A DNA stretch of 64,000 bases from Dysidea avara. Taxonomy: Eukaryota > Porifera > Demospongiae > Dictyoceratida > Dysideidae. The stretch's first letter is position 1; each line of letters starts with the position of its first letter. The translations under genes and the position numbers were made by a program. Shown here in pieces: positions 47,096-60,000 of the stretch. Under the pieces are notes generated by a model. The model did no database searches. It had not been told where the DNA came from and was given only the letters and a program-made list of their open reading frames with translations. Where the stretch lies: the NCBI RefSeq assembly GCF_963678975.1, contig NC_089273.1:9114614-9178613 (forward strand), written 5' to 3'.

Positions 47096-50000
47096 GCATT
47101 CAGCTGCATGTATAATTTACACAGTTATATTACATTGCAAGTTATTCTGTAGGGAATTCAGCTACAAACAAGTCACCCTGTAGTCAGATCAGCCAGAAGA
47201 AGGTACCTAATAGAGAGTTCAGCTACAAAGAAGTCATCATGTAGAGAGTTCAGCTCAAATTAATCACCCTGTAGAGAATTCAGCTACAAACAAATTGCCC
47301 TGTAGAGAGATCAGCTAGAAGAAGTTACCTTGTAGAGAGTTCAGTTACAAAGAAACAATCATGCAAAGAGTTTAGCTGCAAACAAATCACCCAGTAGAAA
47401 GTTCTGCTATGAACAGATCACACTATAGAGAGTTCAGTTAGAAACAAGTCATCCTGTAGAGAGATCAGCTAGAAGAAGTCACATTGTAGAGAGTTCAGTT
47501 ACAAAGAAACAATCATGCAAAGAGTTCAGCTACAAACAAATCACCCTATAGAGAGTTCAGCTAGAAACAAGTCACCCTGTAGAGAGATAAGCTAGAAACA
47601 AGTCACCCTGTAGAGAGTTCAGCTAGAAGAAGTTACATTGTAGAGAGTTCAGCTACAAAGAAACTACCATGTATAGAGTTCAGCTGCAAACAAATTGCCC
47701 TGTAGAGAATTCAGCTACAAACAAATCACCCTGTAGAAAGATCAGCTAGAAGAAGTTACCTTGTAGAGAGTTTAGCTACAAACAAATCACCCTGTAGAGG
47801 ATTCAGCTACAAACAAGTCACCCTGTAGAGAGATCAGCTAGAAGAAGTTACATTGTAGAGAGTTCAGCTACAAAGAAACTACCATATAGAGAGTTCAGCT
47901 GCAAACAATTGCCCTGTAGAGAATTCAGCTACAAACAAATCACCCTGTAGAAAGATCATCTAGAAGAAGTTACCTTGTAGAGAGTTCAGCTACAAACAAA
48001 TCACCCAGTAGAGAGTTCAGCTAGAAACAAGTTACCCTGTAGAGAGTTCAGCTAGAAGAAGTTACATTGTAGAGAGTTCAGCTACAAAGAAACTACCATA
48101 TAGAGAGTTCAGCTGCAAACAAATTGCCTTGTAGAGACAAACAAATCACCCTGTAGAAAGATCAGCTAGAAGAAGTTACCTTGTAGAGAGTTCATCTACA
48201 AACAAATCACCCTGTAGAGGGTTCAACTACAAACAAGTCACCCTGTAGAGAGTTCAGCTAGAAGAAGGTACATTGTAGAGAGTTTAGCTACAAACAAATC
48301 ACCCTGTAGAGGATTCAGCTACAAACAAGTCACCTTGTAGAGAGTTCAGCTAGAAGAAGTTACATTGTAGAGAGTTCAGCTACAAAGAAACTACCATATA
48401 GAGAGTTCAGCTGCAAACAATTGCCCTGTAGAGAATTCAGCTACAAACAAATCACCCTGTAGAAAGATCATCTAGAAGAAGTTACCTTGTAGAGAGTTCA
48501 GCTACAAACAAATCACCCAGTAGAGAGTTCAGCTAGAAACAAGTTACCCTGTAGAGAGTTCAGCTAGAAGAAGTTACATTGTAGAGAGTTCAGCTACAAA
48601 GAAACTACCATATAGAGAGTTCAGCTGCAAACAAATTGCCCTGTAGAGACAAACAAATCACCCTGTAGAAAGATCAGCTAGAAGAAGTTACCTTGTAGAG
48701 AGTTCAGCTACAAACAAATCACCCTGTAGAGGGTTCAACTACAAACAATTGCAAGTCACCCTGTAGTCAGATCAGCCAGAAGAAGGTACCTAATAGAGAG
48801 TTCAGCTACAAAGAAGCCATCATGTAGAGAGTTCAGCTCAAATTAATCACCCTGTAGAGAATTCAGCTACAAACAAATTGCCCTGTAGAGAGATCAGCTA
48901 GAAGAAGTTACCTTGTAGAGAGTTCAGTTACAAAGAAACAATCATGCAAAGAGTTTAGCTGCAAACAAATCACCCAGTAGAAAGTTCCGCTATGAACAGA
49001 TCACACTATAGAGAGTTCAGTTAGAAACAAGTCATCCTGTAGAGAGATCAGCTAGAAGAAGTCACATTGTAGAGAGTTCAGTTACAAAGAAACAATCATG
49101 CAAAGAGTTCAGCTACAAACAAATCACCCTGTAGAGAGTTCAGCTAGAAACAAGTCACCCTGTAGAGAGATCAGCTAGAAACAAGTCACCCTGTAGAGAG
49201 TTCAGCTAGAAGAAGTTACATTGTAGAGAGTTCAGCTACAAAGAAACTACCATGTACAGAGTTCAGCTGCAAACAAATTGCCCTGTAGAGAATTCAGCTA
49301 CAAACAAATCAACCTGTAGAGAGTTCAGCTAGAAACAAGTTACACTGTAGAGAGATCAGCTAGAAACAAGTCACCCTGTAGAGAGTTCAGCTAGAAGAAG
49401 TCACATTGTAGAGAGTTCAGCTATAAAGAAACTACCATGTAGAGAGTTCAGCTGCAAACAAATTGCCCTGTAGAGAATTCAGCTACAAACAAATCACCCT
49501 GTAGAAAGATCAGCTAGAAGAAGTTACCTTGTAGAGAGTTCAGCTACAAACAAATCACCCTTTTGAGAGTTCAGCTAGAAACAAGTTACCCTGTAGAGAG
49601 TTCAGCTAGAAGAAGTTACATTGTAGAGAGTCCAGCTACAAAGAAACTACCATGTAGAGAGTTCAGCTGCAAACAAATTGCCCTGTAGAGACAAACAAAT
49701 CACCCTGTAGAAAGATCAGCTAGAAGAAGTTACCTTGTAGAGAGTTCAGCTACAAACAAATCACCCTGTAGAGAGTTCAGCTAGAAACAAGTCACCCTGC
49801 AGAGAGTTCAGCTAGAAGAAGTTACATTGTAGAGAGTTCAGCTACAAAGAAACTACCATGTAGAGAGTTCAGCTGCAAACAAATTGCCCTGTAGAGAATT
49901 CAGCTACAAACAAATCACCCTGTAGAAAGATCAACTAGAAGAAGTTACCTTGTAGAGAGTTCAGCTAGAAACAAATTACCCTGTAGAGAGTTCAGCTAGA

Positions 50001-51365
50001 AACAAGTCACCCTGTAGAGAGATCAGCTAGAAACAAGCCACCCGTAGAGAGTTCAGCTAGAAGAAGTTACATTGTAGAGAGTTCAGCAGTTTAGCTGCAA
50101 ACAAATCGCCCTGTAGAGAATTCAGCTACAAACAAATCAACCTGTAGAAAGATCAGCTAGAAGAAATTACCTTGTAGAGGGTTCAGCTACAAACAAGTCA
50201 CCCTGTAGAGAGATCAGCTAGAAACAAGCCACCCGTAGAGAGTTCAGCTAGAAGAAGTTACACTGTAGAGAGTTCAGCTACAAAGAAACTACCATGTAGA
50301 GAGTTCAGCTGCAAACAAATCACCCTGTAGAGAATTCAGCTACAAACAAATTACCCTGTAGAAAGATCAGCTAAAAGTTACCTTGTAGAGAGTTCAGCTA
50401 CAAACAAATCACCCTGTAGAGACTTCAGCTAGAAACAAATCACCCTGTAGAGAGATCAGCTAGAAACAAGCCACCTGTAGAGAGTTCAGCTAGAAGAAGT
50501 TACAGTGTAGAGAGTTCAGCTACAAAGAAACTACCATGTAGAGAGTTCAGCTGCAAACAAATCTCCCTGTAGAGAATTCAGCTACAAACAAATTACCCTG
50601 TAGAAATATCAGCTAGAAGAAGTTACCTTGTAGAGAGTTCAGCTAGAAACAAGTTACCCTGTAGAGAGTAGAGAGTTCAGCTAGAAGAAGTTACATTGTA
50701 GAGAGTTCAGCTACAAAGAAACTACCATGTAGAGAGTTCAGTTGCAAACAAATTGCCCTGTAGAGACAAACAAATCACCCTGTAGAAAGATCAGCTAGAA
50801 GAAGTTACCTTGTAGAGAGTTCAGCTACAAACAAATCACCCTGTAGAGACTTCAGCTAGAAACAAATCACCCTGTAGAGAGATCAGCTAGAAACAAGCCA
50901 CCTGTAGAGAGTTCAGCTAGAAGAAGTTACAGTGTAGAGAGTTCAGCTACAAAGAAACTACCATGTAGAGAGTTCAGCTGCAAACAAATCTCCCTGTAGA
51001 GAATTCAGCTACAAACAAATTACCCTGTAGAAATATCAGCTAGAAGAAGTTACCTTGTAGAGAGTTCAGCTAGAAACAAGTTACCCTGTAGAGAGTAGAG
51101 AGTTCAGCTAGAAGAAGTTACATTGTAGAGAGTTCAGCTACAAAGAAACTACCATGTAGAGAGTTCAGTTGCAAACAAATTGCCCTGTAGAGACAAACAA
51201 ATCACCCTGTAGAAAGATCAGCTAGAAGAAGTTACCTTGTAGAGAGTTCAGCTACAAACAAATCACCCTGTAGAGAGTTCAGCTACAAGCAAGTCATCCG
51301 GTAGAGAGATCAGCTAGAAGGATCACCTTGTAGAGAGGTCAGCTACAAAGAAATCATCCTGCTTC
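47096..51365 (-). repeat. minisatellite array B with higher-order repeats
   Basis: Reverse-orientation units GTAGAGAGTTCAGCTA with alternating spacers. Long exact repeats show recent block duplication: a unit of about 427 bp (50421 versus 50848, marked by GAGACTTCAGCTAG), and a block starting CCCTGTAGTCAGATCAGCCA at about 47178 that recurs at about 48760 and again in array C at about 52717. Confidence 0.9.
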
Positions 51366-51465
51366 ATCTTTTTTTCTTCCTGTAGTAAAGAAAAAATGAC
51401 AGGTTAAAAAGCCCTAAAGCCAGCCATAGGCCGGCTTTGGGGTATACAAATACAAAAAGAAGTGA

Positions 51466-51795
51466 AATCTAATCCAAAACAGCCAAGCTGTAAAAAAAGA
51501 GTGCGGCCCTGAGAAAGGCTATGGTGAAAAAAGATGTGAAATCCAAGGTGGCGGCCAAGAAATGGCTGTGATGGTAGGTTAATGGTAAAAATTTTAATAA
51601 CAACGATTCAGGTGAATTTGGTGCCGCTTGGTCTTGGCACAAAATTCACCTGAATTGTCGTTATTAAAATTTTTACCATTAACCTACCATCACAGCCATT
51701 TCTTGGCCGCCACCTTGGATTTCACATCTTTTTTCACCATAGCCTTTCTCAGGGCCGCACTCTTTTTTTACAGCTTGGCTGTTTTGGATTAGATT
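51466..51795. repeat. palindromic foldback unit, copy B
   Basis: Arms begin AATCTAATCCAAAACAGCCA and mirror around about 51630, loop GGTGCCGCTTGGTCTTGGCA as in copy A. Same family. Confidence 0.85.
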
Positions 51796-51832
51796 TATTT
51801 ATTTTTGAAGATATAAAGAAAGTATTAGAACA

Positions 51833-54800
51833 TCAAGACACACGATAGTGTGTCGTGCGGCCCAAGAAGACGGCGCGCCACACCGTGAGTATATTAACAG
51901 GAAGAAAGAAAACGCAATTTTCACACCTATGTAGCTCTGTGATCCCTTATCCGATTGGAACCAAATTTGCTAGAGACGTACCGCCCAGTTAGGGGAGTAT
52001 ACATACCAAATTTGAAGAAATTCGTTCCAGCCATTTTCGAGATACGAACGAACAAAATTTCGTTTTAATTTCTTCGTTGTTTTCTTCTTCATCTTCTTCA
52101 TTTCGCACACTTCGCAAAATTCGCCATAAAACACAAATGCGTACTTGGATTGGGCTGAAATATGGCACACTTAAAGGGCTCATTAAGGCGCATTTCCGTA
52201 CCAACTTTGGTAGGTATCTGAGGAACATTCACGGAGTTATGACCGATTATTTGCGTAAAATAAGGTCGAAGATCTGTCACGCCTACAGGGTAAACCCCTT
52301 GGAGGAATCAGTTGCAAATTGATATGTAGATGGAGCCACCATCGTAGGAGTGCCTTTTTGTGGTTTGAAAGGAATCAAGATAAAGACCATGGAGATATGA
52401 GACAAAACCCAACCTGTGTCAAAATTATGCGATCGAATTTTATGAATAAAAAATCTATTAGTTTTCGTGTCTACCAGGCAAACCGCTTAGAGCAACAAGC
52501 TGAAAATCAGTATGTAGCTGGAATAATCATCATAGAAAGTTCTTGCAGTAGTACAGAAGAATCGGATTACAAATCACTGAGTTATGATTCGAAAGGCAAC
52601 TACGTGCAGCAAATGCGAGATCAAGATACTCTAATAGAACAGTCACCCTAATAAAGCATTCAGCTGCATGTATACATTGCAAGTTATTCTGTAGGGAATT
52701 CAGCTACAAACATGTCACCCTGTAGTCAGATCAGCTAGAAGAAGGTACCTAATAGAGAGTTCAGCTACAAAGAAGCCATCATGTAGAGAGTTCAGCTCAA
52801 ATAAATCACTCTGTAGAAAATTCAGCTACAAACAAATTTACCTGTAGAGAGATCAGCTAGAAGAAGTTACCTTGTAGAGAGTTCAGTTACAAAGAAACAA
52901 TCATGTAAAGAGTTTAGCTGCAAACAAATCACCCAGTAGAAAGTTCCGCTATGAACAGATCACACTATAGAGAGTTCAGTTAGAAACAAGTCATCCTGTA
53001 GAGAGATCAGCTAGAAGAAGTCACATTGTAGAGAGTTCAGTTACAAAGAAACAATCATGCAAAGAGTTTAGCTGCAAACAAATCACCCAGTAGAAAGTTC
53101 CGCTATGAACACATCACACTGTAGAGAGTTCAGTTAGAAACAAGTCATCCTGTAGAGAGATCAGCTAGAAGAAGTTACATTGTAGAGAGTTCAGTTACAA
53201 AGAAACAATCATGCAAAGAGTTTAGCTGCAAACAAATCACCCAGTAGAAAGTTCCGCTATGAACAGATCACACTGTAAAGAGTTCAGTTAGAAACAAGTC
53301 ATCCTGTAGATAGATCAGCTAGAAGAAGTCACTTTGTAGAGAGTTCAGTTACAAAGAAACCACCATGTAAGAGAGTTCAGCTGCAAACAAACCACTCTGT
53401 ACAGAGCTCAGCTACGAACAGATCACCCTGTAGAGAGATCAGCTAGAAACAAGTCATCCTGTAGAGAGTTCAGCTAGAAGAAGTTACTTTGTAGAGAGTT
53501 CAGCTACAAAGAAACCACCATGTAAGAGAGTTCAGCTGCAAACAAATCACCTGTAGAGAGTTCAGCTAGGAACAAGTCACCCTGTACAGAGATCAGCTAG
53601 AAACAAGTCATCCTGTAGAGAGTTCAGCTAGAAGAAGTTACATTGTAGAGAGTTCAGCTACAAAGAAACTACCATGTAGAGAGTTCAGCTGCAAACAAAT
53701 CGCCCTGTAGAGAATTCAGCTACAAATTACCCTGTAGAAAGATCAGCTAGGAGTTATCTTGTAGAGAGTTCAGCTACAAACAAATCACCCTGTAGAGAGT
53801 TCAGCTACAAACAAGTCACCCTGTAGAGAGATCAGCTAGAAACAAGCCACCTGTAGAGAGTTCAGCTAGAAGAAGTTACATTGTAGATAGTTCAGCTACA
53901 AAGAAACTATCATGTAGAGAGTTCAGCAGCAAACAAATTGCCCTGTAGAGAATTTAGCTACAGACAAATCACCTTGTAGAAAGATCAGCTAGAAGAAGTT
54001 ACCTTGTAGAGAGTTCAGCTACAAACAAATCACCCTGTAGAGAGTTCAGCTAGAAACAACTCACCCTGTAGAGAGATCAGCTAGAAACAAGTCACCCTGT
54101 AGAGAGTTCAGCTAGAAGAAGATACATTGTAGAGAGTTCAGCTACAAAGAAACAACCATGTACAGAGTTCAGCTGCAAAAAAATTGCCCTGTAGAGAGAT
54201 CAGCTAGAAACAAGCCACCTGTAGAGAGTTCAGCTAGAAGAAGTTACACTGTAGAGAGTTCAGCTACAAAGAAACAACCCTGTAGAGAGTTCAGCTACAA
54301 ACAAGTCACCCTGTAGAGAGATCAGCTAGAAACAAGCCACCTGTAAAGAGTTCAGCTAGAAGAAGTTACACTGTAGAGAGTTCAGCTACAAAGAAACTAC
54401 CATGTAGAAAGTTCAGCTGCAAACAAATCGCCCTGTAGAGAATTCAGCTACAAACAAATTACCCTGTAGAAAGATCAGCTAGAAGTTACCTTGTAGAGAG
54501 TACAGCTACAAACAAGTCACCCTGTAGAGAGTTCAGCTAGACGAAGTTACATTGTAGAGAGTTCAGCTACAAAGAAACTATCATGTAGAGAGTTCAGCAG
54601 CAAACAAATTGCCCTGTAGAGAATTTAGCTACAGAAAAATCACCTTGTAGAAAGATCAGCTAGAAGAAGTTACCTTGTAGAGAGTTCAGCTACAAACAAA
54701 TCACCCTATAGAGAGTTCAGCTAGAAACAAGTCACCCTGTAGAGAGATCAGCTAGAAACAAGTCACCCTGTAGAGAGTTCAGCTAGAAGAAGTTACATTG

Positions 54801-55875
54801 TAGAGAGTTCAGCTACAAAGAAACAACCATGTACAGAGTTCAGCTGCAAACAAATTGCCCTGTAGAGAATGCAGCTACAAACAAATCATCCTGTAGAAAG
54901 ATCAGCTAGAAGAAGTTACCTTGTAGAGAGTTCAGCTACAAACAAATCACCCTATAGAGGGTTCAGCTACAAACAAGTCACCCTGTAGAGAGTTCAGCTA
55001 GAAGAAGTTACATTGTAGAGAGTTCAGCTACAAAGAAACTACCATGTAGAGAGTTCAGCTGCAAACAAATTGCCCTGTAGAGACAAACACATCACCCTGT
55101 AGAAAGATCAGCTAGAAGAAGTTACCTTGTAGAGAGTTCAGCTACAAACAAATCACCCTGTAGAGGGTTCAACTACAAACAAGTCACCCTGTAGAGAGTT
55201 CAGCTAGAAGAAGTTACATTGTAGAGAGTTCAGCTACAAAGAAACTACCATGTAGAGAGTTCAGCTGCAAACAAATCGCCCTGTAGAGAATTCAGCTACA
55301 AACAAATTACCCTGTAGAAAGATCAGCTAGAAGTTATCTTGTAGAGAGTTCAGCTATAGTACAAACAAATCACCCTGTAGAGAGATCAGCTAGAAACAAG
55401 CCACCTGTAGAGAGTTCAGCTAGAAGAAGTTACATTGTAGAGAGCTCAGCTACAAAGAAACTATCATGTAGAGAGTTCAGCAGCAAACAAATTGCCCTGT
55501 AGAGAATTTAGCTACAGACAAATCACCTTGTAGAAAGATCAGCTAGAAGAAGTTACCTTGTAGAGAGTTCAGCTACAAACCAATCACCCTGTAGAGAGTT
55601 CAGCTAGAAACAAGTCACCCTGTAGAGAATTCAGCTAGAAGAAGTTACATTGTAGAGAGTTCAGCTACAAAGAAACAACCATGTATTGAGTTCAGCTGCA
55701 AACAAATTGCCCTGTAGAGAGATCAACTAGAAACAAGCCACCTGTAGAGAGTTCAGCTAGAAGAAGTTACACTGTAGAGAGTTCAGCTACAAAGAAACAA
55801 CCCTGTAGAGAGTTCAGCTACAAACAAGTCACCCTGTAGAGAGATCAGCTAGAAACAAGCCACCTGTAGAGATTT
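51833..55875 (-). mobile_element. composite repeat element C (no palindrome)
   Basis: Terminal module 51833-52650 (hairpin ACACACGATAGTGTGT; GC-rich AAGAAGACGGCGCGCC) followed by minisatellite 52650-55870. The array stops at CACCTGTAGAGATTTCAAAG without the linker or palindrome, so the copy is truncated or recombined. Its module is very similar to copy B, suggesting a recent tandem origin. Confidence 0.7.
52650..55870 (-). repeat. minisatellite array C
   Basis: Same monomers as array B, with a distinct subtype around 52860-53340 (GCAAAGAGTTTAGCTGCAAA, AGAAAGTTCCGCTATGAACA) repeated three times at about 175 bp. Confidence 0.9.
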
Positions 55876-56229
55876 CAAAGCTTAGCCAGGGCTTCAGAGT
55901 CTTCATAACTTGCAACAACATAACAATGTAAAAAGGACGATGGAAGCATATACACCTGAAATTGTCAGACAAGTGTTGGTAAAGAGGGCCAATTGGTTTA
56001 GCAGTTAGTTTTGTCTTTAGTTTAGCAGTTAGTTTTGTCAAGTGTTGGCAGAGAGGGCCAATTAGTTTTGTCTTTGTGTTGGGTACTTTGTTTGTCTTTC
56101 TCAGTGTAACACAGGAGCGCCACCTTCTATAGTTAACTGAGATATAAATTCCTAGCTTACATGACTGTGCTCCACTGTGGCTAGCTATAGCATCATACCT
56201 GTTATTGTATAGCTAATAGTATTTCAAAC
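55876..56229. other. non-coding stretch with a short direct repeat
   Basis: GAGAGGGCCAATT plus a TTTAGCAGTTAGTTTTGTC-type segment is repeated at about 55983 and 56053. No gene seen. Confidence 0.5.
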
Positions 56230-56405
56230 TGTATACTCATATGGTATGGATCGCTATACCATACGCGTATGGTACGCATTCTTGTACCCTACGCGTATGG
56301 TATATAACAAATCCCGTTATGCGACGCGAAGCAGGCGCTTGTAACCAAGGTAACCTGGTCACGTGATATTCGCGCATTTTTGAATGGTTTGCGCTTGTCG
56401 ACGTG
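56230..56405 (+). promoter_or_regulatory. candidate promoter of the C2H2/MULE gene
   Basis: CpG-rich compared with its surroundings. Contains two near-identical 18 bp palindromes, TACCATACGCGTATGGTA (56257-56274) and TACCCTACGCGTATGGTA (56285-56302), 28 bp apart, then GGTATATAAC and a CACGTG E-box (about 56360) before the ATG at 56406. Role inferred from position. Confidence 0.45.
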
Positions 56406-57041
56406 ATGAGTGGTGATTGTTGTGTAGACGCTGTAAGCTTGACAGAACAGCTGAAAGGTGTGTTACTACCTATTGAACTGGGTATAGATGAACTGGTCCA
56501 AGAAAGTGACACTCAAGTAAGCTTTTGCTTAGGATAATCCCTCTTACCACTAAGTTACCAGTTTCTGGTCAGACTATACTGTATAGCATACTAATATTAT
56601 AGCATACTCTATTAGTTCTTAATTATTTAGTCTGCATTAGGCATGAGGCTATTATGCTCCAAAAAGTGAGTATTATGCTTTTGAGCAGTGCTCAAAAATC
56701 ACCTATTATACTTTTGAGAATTGCCCATTATTCCCAAAATTATGCCACCATAATTGGCTAATAATGCCAGTTTATTGCTGTATCAGACCATTTTCACTGA
56801 TGTTTAAACTTCAAATGGTCTTGAATTCTTTAGCTGGTTGCTGTATTAGAGTATTTCATTTCAATGTGACTGCTTTATTAGAGTAAATAATTGTACTATT
56901 AGAGTTTCTGACTGCTCTATTAGAGTATCTCGATCTTTTTTAACGGTATTTTACAATCTGCAGATTTTCCTACTGTTAAAGCTTTATAATCACCTCAAAA
57001 TGCTAGCATAATTCCTGGTACTGTTTTATCTTATGTCATTA

Positions 57042-57073
<32 letters not shown>

Positions 57074-60000
57074 GCATAATTCCTGGTTCCCACACATACC
57101 TATTATGCCCGAAATTATGCCGGCATAATCGCCGCATCCCTAGTCTGCATGAAATTGTGAGCCTGTATCCAGCCATAGATAACTAGTTAAGAAAATTCTA
57201 TCCGAGGTGAACTTGGAGAAGGCATGGGTATGCTTTCTTATACGTACCTAAATATGCCACATTTACCATAACATCTTTGACAATGTTTTTGGTATATTTG
57301 CACTGTACTCTGTAGTATTCATGTGCATGTATTAGTAGCTGTTTGACCTCAAAACAGAAGTATGACCTCAAAGTGAAAGTAAACATATTCACATATTATT
57401 CCAGAGATATTCATTGTCCTTGGTTTCCACAAAGAATGTGTAGTTTATGAGATTACAGTAGAACAATTTTTAAGGCTTGCTCATATACAGGTAGTTGCAC
57501 ATGGTGACACATATGTAGTATCTACAATAAAATTATTTATCATTCACATGTGTAAGGCCTACTTGTTTCTGCCCTTTTTTCATTAACAAATGAATACATA
57601 TAAGGCATAGTTATACATAGGTTTGATTGCATACACCAAAGTTATTGAGAATTTCTTACGACACAATTTCTAACTGCCATGTTGTAGAATGCTATTCTAT
57701 GTAAGATTTGTTCTATTAAAGTGGTTTATATTACATACAATTTGGAGAAATTTTAGTAGAATTGTTATACATTTGGGGGTTCAGTTATATAATCCACACC
57801 AACCTGTATCAAATTACACACACGCACACATATATGTATATATACGTGTATAAATAACCAGTATATTGGGGGGGGGGGGGGGGGGGGTGGAGCTCTGATA
57901 ACCACATCTCTGCTATACTGATTTCTATGTGGCTTGTAGAGCAAACACCTTAAAAGATATCACAAAGTGTCTGTTTTGTATTTTTCACTATGTCTCATGG
58001 TAATGGTGTAACCAAGTACATCTTGTTGATTTTGTTCTTCATCCAGCCTCAGCCTGCAGTGGTAAAGAATTTGCAATGTAACATCTGTTTGCAGAAATTT
58101 ACAAGAAGCACAAACCTTAATAGTCACAAGGAAACTGTCCACGGTGAAGAAGGAAAACATCATGCTTGTAGGTTTGAATGTCCAAAATGCGATGCTCAAT
58201 ATCGGACAATGACAAAATTGGTATCCCACTGTAATGAATATCACCATGACATTAATTTTGGTTTGTATTATCTATATATTTAACTATTAAGTGTATATAT
58301 GATATGTAGGGATGCAACATCATGAGTTTGAGACCAATCAAGAATTTATAACATGGAAAGAAAAAGAAGAGGCCACCTCAAATACACACTATATCCTACA
58401 CCATCAGCCCTATGTGATGTCAATAAGTGAAAATGATGGCATAAGTGATAAGTTATTTTACTACATTCAGATATTCAGCTCTATTATTGCCATTAGATGT
58501 AGCACAGGAACGCTACTATTATGTATGTTGCAGAGATGGAAACTACAAAGCATCCAAACAGCCACGCAAAACTCAGAAAAAACGGCCACATCAAAAGCCA
58601 AGCAGAAAACTGGGGAAACATGCATTTCTCGAATGTATGTTACTAAGTTTAGCTCGGGTAAAATGGAAGTCAAGTTCATCTCAGCCCATTCCAATCACAA
58701 CCCAGATGAAGATGAAGCTGGATTTGTACCACTGCCAATAAGTACAAAGGAAGAAATTGCTATGAAGCTTAGTGTGGGGATTTCGATTGAAAGAATAATG
58801 GAAGGTATTTAGTACTGCATGTATGCATGCACACACAGACATTCATACAGACATAAACATGTCTAGATCTGATGCATACAACATAAAGTAGTAACATACA
58901 CTGGCTAACATGTACATAAGTGTATCACATAATATATGAGCTTGTCTGAGATGTTTACACAGTAGTTGTAGTAATTAATATTATTGCCAGACATTAAGGA
59001 GGGTGTTGGACATCGCACTATGCGAAAACAGTTTAACGAGTCTCTGACTCGGAAGCACTTAGCATCCAGAAGGGACATCTTAAACATCAAACATGGCACT
59101 CTAGATCAATCAGTCATACGGCATAGTGATGATGCTACATCAGTTCAAATGGCTGTTAATGCACTCCAAGAAGAGGAATACAATCCCATTCTGTATTTTA
59201 AGCCCCAACACATTGATGATGAAAATAATCCACAGCTATCAACAGACACCTTCATACTGATTTTACAAACAGAATTTCAGAGGCAAATGTACAGTCAGTT
59301 TTGCTCTAAAATTGTGTGCATAGACTCAACACATGGCACAAATTCATATAAATTTAAGCTCATCACATTGTTAGTGTCAGATGATTTTGCTGAAGGTTAG
59401 TTGTGATTCCATCGTGGCTTACTCTTGTGATCTATGTATCTACTTAACTTGCACAGGCCAGCCTGTTGGATGGTGTATTACAGACAAGGAGGATAGAGAT
59501 GTTGTGGAAATTTTTCTAGAAAAGATGAAGATGAAAAGTCCAGATTCAGAAGTATCAGTAATTATGACAGATGATGGTAGGTCATATTAAAATAATATTT
59601 TTTTAATAATCATAGTTATTGCTTTTTGTTAAACGTGATATCAGTATCGCTGTATGTAACTTCAGACAATGTTGGATGGAAAGCAGCACAGGAAGTGTTT
59701 GGACAAGGACTGCATCACTTACTTTGCCGGTGGCATTTAGATAGGTAAGTATGTATGTATGGTTCAATTTATACATCACATTATGTACATGTGCATAATA
59801 CATTTGCATATAATGCATGTAATGTACACCTTGCAATGCTCTTACAATTACATACACTGTAGATCATGGAGAAACAATGTTCGATCAAAAGTCTCACAAC
59901 TAAACCAACTAGATATATATCAGATACTCTGCATTATGGAAAGTGAGCTAGATGAAGAAGAATTCAATAAGATGATCTGCTCCTTTGTGCAACACTGGGA

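Larger units (their letters stand above)
46277..51795 (-). mobile_element. composite repeat element B (reverse orientation)
   Basis: Read on the minus strand it repeats the order of element A: palindrome (51795-51466), linker with GGCCGGCTTTGG-like segment, minisatellite (about 51360-47100), module with CTCTAATAGAA motif at about 47060-47086, and the terminal GC-rich stretch plus hairpin at 46277-46330. About 5.5 kb. No transposase. It abuts element C at 51833 after about 37 bp. Confidence 0.7.

Noticed and set aside
52319-52651. 110 aa frame in the terminal module of composite C ending MRDQDTLIEQSP
   Set aside because: The end is simply the dispersed CTCTAATAGA motif translated; copy B breaks the frame and no protein family is evident.
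47096-55870. CRISPR-like look of regularly spaced repeats
   Set aside because: Spacers are themselves repeats, units are degenerate, no cas genes exist and the DNA is eukaryotic. These are minisatellites.
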